Shown piece after piece: positions 58,889 to 64,000 of a DNA stretch of 64,000 nt. The stretch spans positions 620,001 through 684,000 of the forward strand of contig CAVQRC010000004.1 in NCBI GenBank assembly GCA_963715045.1. The letters run 5' to 3'. This DNA comes from CAVQRC01 sp963715045 (GTDB lineage Bacteria; Planctomycetota; Planctomycetia; Pirellulales; Lacipirellulaceae). Under the pieces are notes generated by a model. That model had not been told where the DNA came from, did not search any database, and saw only the letters and a program-made list of their open reading frames with translations. Each line of letters opens with the position of its first letter. Positions within the stretch are counted from its first letter, which is position 1. The translations under genes and the position numbers were made by a program.

Positions 58889-59584
58889 TTACTTCTTTTT
58901 GAGCGATATCGACATGCCCCCCCGCACGACGGTTTCCAGGTTCGGGTTGGTCGTAATGGCTTCCATGAAAGGCGGGTCCGCCATGCGTGGATTGATGTTG
59001 TGGGCGAGGATCAGACCGCCCGGTCGCAACATCGGCAGGAGTTTGTTCAGGTAGTCGATGTACCCCTCCTTGTCGGCGTCGAGAAACACCATGTCGACCG
59101 TCCCCTTCAACTTTTTGAGTTCTTCATGGGCGTCGCCTTCGACGACCGTGATCACGTCGTCCAGGCCGGCGCGTTTGAAATTCGCCCGGGCTATCGCGGC
59201 CCGCGGTGCATCGATTTCGTACGTCGTCAGCTTTCCGCCGGTAGCTTTGAGGGCGAGTCCCAGCCAGATGCCGGAAATACCCGTCGACGTTCCGAGTTCT
59301 ACGACGTGCTGGGCGCCGATCGACTGGGCCATGATTCGCAGTAGCCGGCCGTCATGCTGCGGTACATTCCGGAAGGGCTGACTGGCCTCGATTTCATCGA
59401 GAACCGCCAACGCGTTCCGCTCAAATTCATCGACGGCCAGGGGGCCCTTCTCCAGCTCGACGTCGCCCGGGGTACGGTCGCCGCCACCGCGTCCTCCGCG
59501 ACGTTGTGCGTCCACGACGCCCGGCACGACAAACAGCAGGACCAACGCGAAAACGACAGTCAGTGGACGATTCGCAAGCAACAT
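58889..59584 (-). CDS. Class I SAM-dependent O-methyltransferase with signal peptide
   Basis: The 231-aa product starts with a hydrophobic leader (LTVVFALVLLFVVPGVVDAQ), then a short Gly/Arg-rich linker. Residues about 60-231 match the catechol/caffeoyl-CoA O-methyltransferase fold: VVELGTSTGISGIWLGLAL (motif I), LTTYEIDAPRAAIARANF, VEGDAHEEL, and the metal/substrate block VDMVFLDADKEGYIDYL followed by LRPGGLILAHNI. These enzymes transfer a methyl group from S-adenosylmethionine to a hydroxyl and are normally cytosolic, so an export signal is odd. The substrate is unknown. Confidence 0.88.
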   Translation of the reverse strand: MLLANRPLTVVFALVLLFVVPGVVDAQRRGGRGGGDRTPGDVELEKGPLAVDEFERNALAVLDEIEASQPFRNVPQHDGRLLRIMAQSIGAQHVVELGTSTGISGIWLGLALKATGGKLTTYEIDAPRAAIARANFKRAGLDDVITVVEGDAHEELKKLKGTVDMVFLDADKEGYIDYLNKLLPMLRPGGLILAHNINPRMADPPFMEAITTNPNLETVVRGGMSISLKKK

Positions 59585-59635
59585 GGCGTGCTCCTATTTC
59601 GGTTCAGGCTCGTAGGGACTCCAAGATACTGATTG

Positions 59636-60535
59636 TCACCGAAGCAACTGCTGTTTTGCGGTCTCGGAGATGGCGAGCACGGCCGGGTGACGGATGCGGC
59701 GCTCGATCGAGATGGCGAAGTATTGCTCGCGGAGATCCGGACACTTCGCCAACTGCTTGACGCCATACTGCCGTTCAACTTCGTCGGCGATCGCCAGCGG
59801 CGCGAAGAACAAGCCGACGCCCGCATGGCCGAACGCCTTCATCAGCGCGCTGTCCTCGAATTGTCCTGCCACGCGGGGAGTGATGTCGTGCGTCAGCAGC
59901 CACTGATTGAGGGTGCGGCGAATCGTACAGCTCTCGGCCGGCAATAGCAGGGGGGCGTCGCTCAACGAGTGAGGAAAACCCCGGCGATACTTGCGGACCA
60001 GCGAGGGTGTGCCGAAGACGGCCAGGGGACTCTCACCCAGCAAATGACTGAACGCGCGGACATTGAGGCTCGGGCCGACGGGAGCGTCGGAGAGCACCAG
60101 ATCGAGTTTATGGATCGCCAGATCGGCGAGCAGCACATCCGACTTCCCCTCGTGACAGATCAATTGCACTCCCTGCGGGTGCTCGAGGGCGGGGGCGAGT
60201 AAACGATACGCGATCAGTTTGGGAACCACGTCGGTAACTCCGACGGTAAACCGGGGAGATCCGCCCGCCGGCCGGCCGCGAAACGTCTCGCTGAGCTCCT
60301 GGCCGAGCGTGAAGATCTCGTCGGCGTAGCGGAGAGCGACGTGCCCCATCTCCGTGAGCTCCAGGCGACGGCCGCGGCGGTGGAACAGCGGCTGGCCCAG
60401 GGCCCGTTCCAGGGCCTGAATCTGCGTCGAAACGGTGGGCTGCGACACCAGCAGCTTCTTGCAGGCGGCCTGAATACTCCCCTCGCGGGCCACGGTCCAG
60501 AAGTACAGCAGATAGTGGTAGTTGAGCTGGTTCAT
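59636..60535 (-). CDS. LysR-family transcriptional regulator, NhaR-like
   Basis: The 299-aa product begins MNQLNYHYLLYFWTVAREGS and has the LysR winged helix at residues about 5-65 (QAACKKLLVSQPTVSTQIQA, LFHRRGRRLELTEMG). A periplasmic-binding-like effector domain follows. The N-terminal NYHYLLYFW pattern is that of NhaR, the sodium-responsive activator of the nhaA antiporter gene. No antiporter gene is in the window. The upstream region (60536-60570) contains tatagctata, a small palindrome that could be part of its promoter or operator. Confidence 0.9.
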   Translation of the reverse strand: MNQLNYHYLLYFWTVAREGSIQAACKKLLVSQPTVSTQIQALERALGQPLFHRRGRRLELTEMGHVALRYADEIFTLGQELSETFRGRPAGGSPRFTVGVTDVVPKLIAYRLLAPALEHPQGVQLICHEGKSDVLLADLAIHKLDLVLSDAPVGPSLNVRAFSHLLGESPLAVFGTPSLVRKYRRGFPHSLSDAPLLLPAESCTIRRTLNQWLLTHDITPRVAGQFEDSALMKAFGHAGVGLFFAPLAIADEVERQYGVKQLAKCPDLREQYFAISIERRIRHPAVLAISETAKQQLLR

Positions 60536-60823
60536 GGCCCGATTCTATATAGCTATAAGGTATAAGCAATTGTGGTACTTTCTATTTTTCTAATAACCCT
60601 GGCGGTCGAAGAATACTGTAGAGCGAGGACCGGGCGGGTGGATGGGTGGCATGGAGTCGCCGCGCGGCCTGGGGAACGCGGCAAACGACGACCGCTGTCC
60701 CTCGGAGCCGTGGCATGCCACCCCGTCCCACCAGGTCGTCGCCGAACACCATCCGTGTCCGCGATGCGTCCGGCAACGTCTGCCCGGAGCCACGGCTCGG
60801 GTCACCACCAAAAGGAGTGTGCC

Positions 60824-61171
60824 ATGCGACTGAATATCCGACTTCGCAGTGTCAAACGGGGCAAAGAGCTGCGGGAATCGATCGATCGACGCGTGCGATC
60901 GGCGCTCGCCCGCTTTGGCAATCGGATTAAGTGGGCTGACGTGGTGGTGACCGACGTGAATGGTCCTCGCGGAGGTCCCGATCAGCGGTGCACGCTCAAA
61001 ATTGGCCTCCCGTTGACCAAACCGGCGGTCATCGACGTGACCGACTTCGACGCCTTGGCCGCGGTGAGTGGGGCCTGCGATCGGGCGTCCCGCCACCTTC
61101 GAGACCGGTTGTCGAAGCGCCGCGACTTGCGGCGTCGCATCGGCTTCGAACCGCATTTCGTCGCAGGATGA
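60824..61171 (+). CDS. HPF/RaiA-family ribosome hibernation-type protein
   Basis: AAAGGAG eight bases before the ATG at 60824 fixes the start and gives 115 aa. The longer frame from 60572 is not protein-like upstream. The fold pattern MRLNIRLRSVKRGKELRESIDRRV (residues listed in two pieces in family alignments) followed by VVVTDVNGPRGGPDQRCTL and a C-terminal basic helix is that of the short HPF/RaiA family. These proteins bind the 30S subunit and inactivate ribosomes in stationary phase. It heads a probable three-gene operon with a 2-phosphoglycerate-kinase-like protein and a HAD protein, an unusual partnership. Confidence 0.82.
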   Translation: MRLNIRLRSVKRGKELRESIDRRVRSALARFGNRIKWADVVVTDVNGPRGGPDQRCTLKIGLPLTKPAVIDVTDFDALAAVSGACDRASRHLRDRLSKRRDLRRRIGFEPHFVAG

Positions 61172-61228
61172 TTTCGCGGCCCAGGACTACTCCCCGCACG
61201 CAATGGAAGTTTGAAAGGATACGACAAC

Positions 61229-62167
61229 ATGCCGACTGACCTCCACATTGATCATCGCCAGAGGTTGATCCTGGTCCGCGATCGGGGTGGGATTGGCCTG
61301 CCCTTCTCCAAAGGGATCATGGCCACGAGCATTCTCGCGACCGGTCTGGAGACGCTGCACGCGCACCGGATTGCCGCCGAGATCGAGGGCAGGCTGCGGG
61401 AGCGTCGCGCCGGCGAAATCGCGGCCGATGAACTGGTCGAGCTGGCCGCCGAGGCGATTGATTGCGACGCGGGCAGCGAGGCCGCTCAGCGGTATCGTGC
61501 CTGGAGACGCGCGAAGCGAGCCGGGCGTCCGCTGGTTGTGACCTTGACCGGCGCTCCGGGCGTCGGCAAGTCGACCGTCGCTACCCGCCTGGCCTTGCGT
61601 TTGGGTATCAAGCGGGTCGTCCCCTCGGATGCGATTCGCGAGGTCCTCCGCACCGTGATTCCGGCAACCGTACTCCCGGAGTTGCATGTTTCCACGTTTG
61701 AAACGGCGACCGAAATCGGCCCGGGGCAATTCCCGCTGGCGACGTTTCTACGACAAGCCCACGCGGTCGGTGCAGCGACCGCGGCCGTTGCGGGTCGCAT
61801 GGCAATGGAAGGCCGGAGCCTGATCGTCGAGGGAGTGCACCTCTTGCCGGGCGAAGTACGCGAATTATTGGAATCGCATGAATCTGCGCCGCTGGTGATC
61901 GAGGTGCTGCTCACACTCGACGACGAAGAAGCGCACTGCGCTCACTTCGCACACCGACTGCGGCACGAACCGGCTCGCGACGGGCGGCGGCACCTGGCTC
62001 ACTTCCCCGTGATTCGCCGGCTGCAGGAGGAACTGCGACGGATCGCCCGCGAAGCCCAGGTCGACGAATACGATGTCAGTCAACCACGCGATTTGACGCA
62101 GCGAATCGTGGATCAGGTGGTGTCCAAGGTGGACACGCAACTGCAACTTGTGGGGCAAGCAGGGTGA
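61229..62167 (+). CDS. 2-phosphoglycerate kinase-like protein with N-terminal ATP-cone
   Basis: The ATG at 61229, with AAAGGA upstream, is preferred over a TTG at 61211, giving 312 aa. Residues about 10-80 form an ATP-cone-like regulatory region (LILVRDRGGIGLPFSKGIMA). The kinase part starts with Walker A GAPGVGKST (108-116). It continues with KRVVPSDAIREVLR, HVSTFETATEI, a MAMEGRSLIVEGVHLLPG block and a basic lid region (HFAHRLRHEPARDGRRH). The layout is that of archaeal 2-phosphoglycerate kinases, which make 2,3-bisphosphoglycerate for the thermoprotectant cyclic 2,3-DPG. Bacterial homologues may have other substrates. It overlaps the next gene by four bases (GTGA). Confidence 0.82.
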   Translation: MPTDLHIDHRQRLILVRDRGGIGLPFSKGIMATSILATGLETLHAHRIAAEIEGRLRERRAGEIAADELVELAAEAIDCDAGSEAAQRYRAWRRAKRAGRPLVVTLTGAPGVGKSTVATRLALRLGIKRVVPSDAIREVLRTVIPATVLPELHVSTFETATEIGPGQFPLATFLRQAHAVGAATAAVAGRMAMEGRSLIVEGVHLLPGEVRELLESHESAPLVIEVLLTLDDEEAHCAHFAHRLRHEPARDGRRHLAHFPVIRRLQEELRRIAREAQVDEYDVSQPRDLTQRIVDQVVSKVDTQLQLVGQAG

Positions 62168-62817
62168 CCAAATCAGCAGTCGAATTGCTCGTGCTCGACG
62201 TCCACGGCGTGGTCCTCAATGATCGCTTTCCGCGATTCCTCGCCGAGGTTGCAAGCCATACGGGTGAATCCGTGGCCGAAATCCAGCAGCGCTGGCGCGA
62301 TGATCTGCGCGCCTCGGCCTGGATCGGTGAGATCGACGACCGTGAGCTGTGGCAGCGGCTGACGCGTGGTGGCAATGCGGAGGCGTTTCGGCAAGCCCTC
62401 GAGTCAGGCTACCAGCTCGGTCCCGCGGCGCCGCACCTGGCATCTTGGTCGACCCGAGTGCCGATCTGGCTGCTCTCCAATCACCGTACTGCCTGGCTGT
62501 TGCCGCGGCTTTCTCGGTTCGGCATCTACGACCATTTCGAGCGGATACTCGTCTCGGACGCCATCGGCGCGGTCAAGCCGGACGCCCGCGCTTTTGATAT
62601 GGTCTGCAACCGCGTCTCACTGCCTCAGGCCGCGGTCTTCGTAGACGACAAGACGCGTAATGTGAAGGCTGCTCGCCGTCGGGGGCTGCGGGCTGTCCGA
62701 GCCGCCGGGTCCGCCAACTGGATCGCCACCGTGGATGCACATCTCGCTGGTGAGGGCAACACGCTCGGGCCTGATGCGACGTCGACCAGCGAGGTCGCTT
62801 CCAGCGCCGACGTCTGA
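62164..62817 (+). CDS. HAD-superfamily hydrolase-like protein with DxH in place of DxD
   Basis: The 217-aa product starts at a GTG overlapping the stop of the kinase-like gene. It shows HAD motif I as LDVHGVVL (Asp12 nucleophile), motif II WLLSNH, motif III Lys in GAVKPDARAFD and motif IV VFVDDKTRNVKAA. The general acid/base position two after the nucleophile is His14 rather than Asp, so the phosphatase activity may be altered. The phosphate-handling neighbours suggest a small phosphorylated metabolite as substrate, which is inference. Confidence 0.85.
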   Translation: MTKSAVELLVLDVHGVVLNDRFPRFLAEVASHTGESVAEIQQRWRDDLRASAWIGEIDDRELWQRLTRGGNAEAFRQALESGYQLGPAAPHLASWSTRVPIWLLSNHRTAWLLPRLSRFGIYDHFERILVSDAIGAVKPDARAFDMVCNRVSLPQAAVFVDDKTRNVKAARRRGLRAVRAAGSANWIATVDAHLAGEGNTLGPDATSTSEVASSADV

Positions 62818-63003
62818 CCTGGATTACTGACCGCCAAGACAGAGGCTTGCCGGGAGCCTCATGCGCGGCGTCGCCCGGAACAGACCGCAGACGATCAACC
62901 GCAAGAATTCGAACAGGCCGCAGGCGGTGCAATCAAATTTTCGCTGGCTCGACTTCGGGTTTGCGGCAGGGCCAGGTCGCCGAGGATGGTCTGCAGACAG
63001 TCG

Positions 63004-64000
63004 TCAGTCCTTCCAGCGAAACACGGTCAGCGCGACGACGAAGGGCACCGCGCAGTAAACTGCCATGACCGCGATTTCGGGTCCCAGTGTGAGAATCGAT
63101 TTCCCGTCCATCATCAACGCGCGGAGGGCATCGATCACGGGCGTCAGCGGTAACAACCGGATGATCGGGTGGAAGATTTCCGGGAACCGCTCGTAGGAGA
63201 AGAAGATCCCGCTCAGTGTCCACATCGGCAGCATCACCAGGTTCATCAGACCCGACGCCGTCTCGAGCGTTTTCGCCCGCGACGCGACGAGCAGACCGAT
63301 CGCGGCAAATTCAATGGCTCCCAACACCACCACGAAGGCGATTGAAATCCAGTTGCCGTGAATCACGACTCCGAACAGAAAGTAGGAGAACAACAGCAAG
63401 ACGACAATTTGCGAGATCATGAACACCAGTCGGCTGGCCATCATCGCGATCAGAAAATGCGTCCTCCGCATGGGTGTCGCCATCAGGCGTTTCAAGAGCT
63501 TGCGAATCCGCATGTCGACAATGGCGAAGCCGACTCCCCAGAGCCCACCGCCCATCAGGCCCATCGCCAGCAATCCGGGTACCAGGAAATCGACGTAGCT
63601 GCTGCCCGGTTCGCTGAGTTCGACATCCACGGTCGCAATGACATCCTTCCGGCCCAGCGCTTCCTGCAACCGCCGGTCGACCAGGTTGCGGGCGGCCAGA
63701 CTGCCGGGCCGCGCAGGATCGTACTGGTATTCGACTTCAGCCAGGCTGCCGCTCCGGGCCGCAACCATCAGCGAAGATTTGCTGGTTCTGATCCGCTCGA
63801 TGGATTCCGCTTCGGAAACCGCCCGGGGCTTGATCCGCGGATCCACTTTCAGCTTGGCGATAATCGACTCACATAGAGGGCCTGCGATCACATCGACGTC
63901 GAACGACTCGACAGGTTTGTTACGAAACGCGGTCCCCAGGACCACGACCATCAGCGTCGGGAAGAAGTACACCCAGAACACGGCCTCGGGACGGCGAATG
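63004..64000 (-). CDS. ABC-2 type transporter permease (5' end beyond window)
   Basis: The visible part has about 330 residues. It starts inside the protein; the frame is open to the window edge through RRPEAVFWVYFFPTLMVVV. It has one N-terminal membrane segment, a large extracytoplasmic domain (AARSGSLAEVEYQYDPARPG) and five further helices, such as SRLVFMISQIVVLLLFSYFL and NLVMLPMWTLSGIFFSYERF. The latter is the ABC-2 signature region with an FP pair after the helix. Such permeases pair with an ATP-binding subunit, probably encoded just outside the window, for efflux of lipids or drugs. Confidence 0.9.
   Translation of the reverse strand, partial: IRRPEAVFWVYFFPTLMVVVLGTAFRNKPVESFDVDVIAGPLCESIIAKLKVDPRIKPRAVSEAESIERIRTSKSSLMVAARSGSLAEVEYQYDPARPGSLAARNLVDRRLQEALGRKDVIATVDVELSEPGSSYVDFLVPGLLAMGLMGGGLWGVGFAIVDMRIRKLLKRLMATPMRRTHFLIAMMASRLVFMISQIVVLLLFSYFLFGVVIHGNWISIAFVVVLGAIEFAAIGLLVASRAKTLETASGLMNLVMLPMWTLSGIFFSYERFPEIFHPIIRLLPLTPVIDALRALMMDGKSILTLGPEIAVMAVYCAVPFVVALTVFRWKD

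Noticed and set aside
60572..60823. N-terminal extension of the HPF-like protein
   Set aside because: The ATG at 60824 has a strong AAAGGAG; the upstream residues are Arg/Pro-rich and not family-like.

Overview
The window looks like a chromosomal segment of a planctomycete. The DNA is GC-rich. It carries several markers typical of that phylum: a DUF1559 pseudopilin-like gene next to a small lipoprotein, a PVC-type propeller/HEAT/cytochrome-c protein, a LEPR-xLL giant surface protein, PEP-CTERM tails, paired dockerin/EF-hand modules of the form DxDxDGxVDGxDFLxWQ, and three very large membrane-anchored proteins of unknown function. No plasmid, phage, CRISPR or transposase signal was seen.

Layout. 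Positions 1-2000 hold an ECF sigma factor with a zinc-type anti-sigma candidate, converging on a possible winged-helix protein. Positions 2550-5272 hold a 63-aa protein ending in GGE, followed two bases later by a PafA/Dop-family ligase. This is a compact Pup/UBact-like protein-modification locus with no proteasome genes in view, and it is the most interesting part of the window. Positions 5404-11509 (minus strand) hold the PVC cytochrome protein, a lipoprotein/DUF1559 pair and a PEP-CTERM protein. Positions 11730-28361 are one giant RTX/FG-GAP/LamG/PKD/dockerin surface protein of about 5,540 aa. Positions 28740-34784 hold three more exported proteins: ASPIC/UnbV, glycine-rich and SGNH esterase. 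Positions 34813-40661 are mostly housekeeping: hemC, a DUF502 protein, comF, an aminotransferase, an LptF/G-type permease and a cyclophilin. Positions 40972-52220 hold three tandem, mutually related, signal-peptide-bearing proteins with C-terminal membrane helices. The remainder holds a DUF1186/SEC-C protein, tRNA-Arg(CCU), a SWIM protein plus SNF2 ATPase pair, an exported O-methyltransferase, an NhaR-like regulator, an operon of HPF, a 2-phosphoglycerate-kinase-like protein and a HAD protein, and an ABC-2 permease cut by the window edge.

A strong cross-cutting feature is that at least thirteen genes or gene halves are split by apparent single-base frameshifts. Most are one extra base in a short homopolymer, with well-preserved coding sequence on both sides. 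I read these mainly as assembly or sequencing errors and give the reconstructed gene spans, stating where each break lies. All functional calls come from motif recognition by eye; no database search was run.
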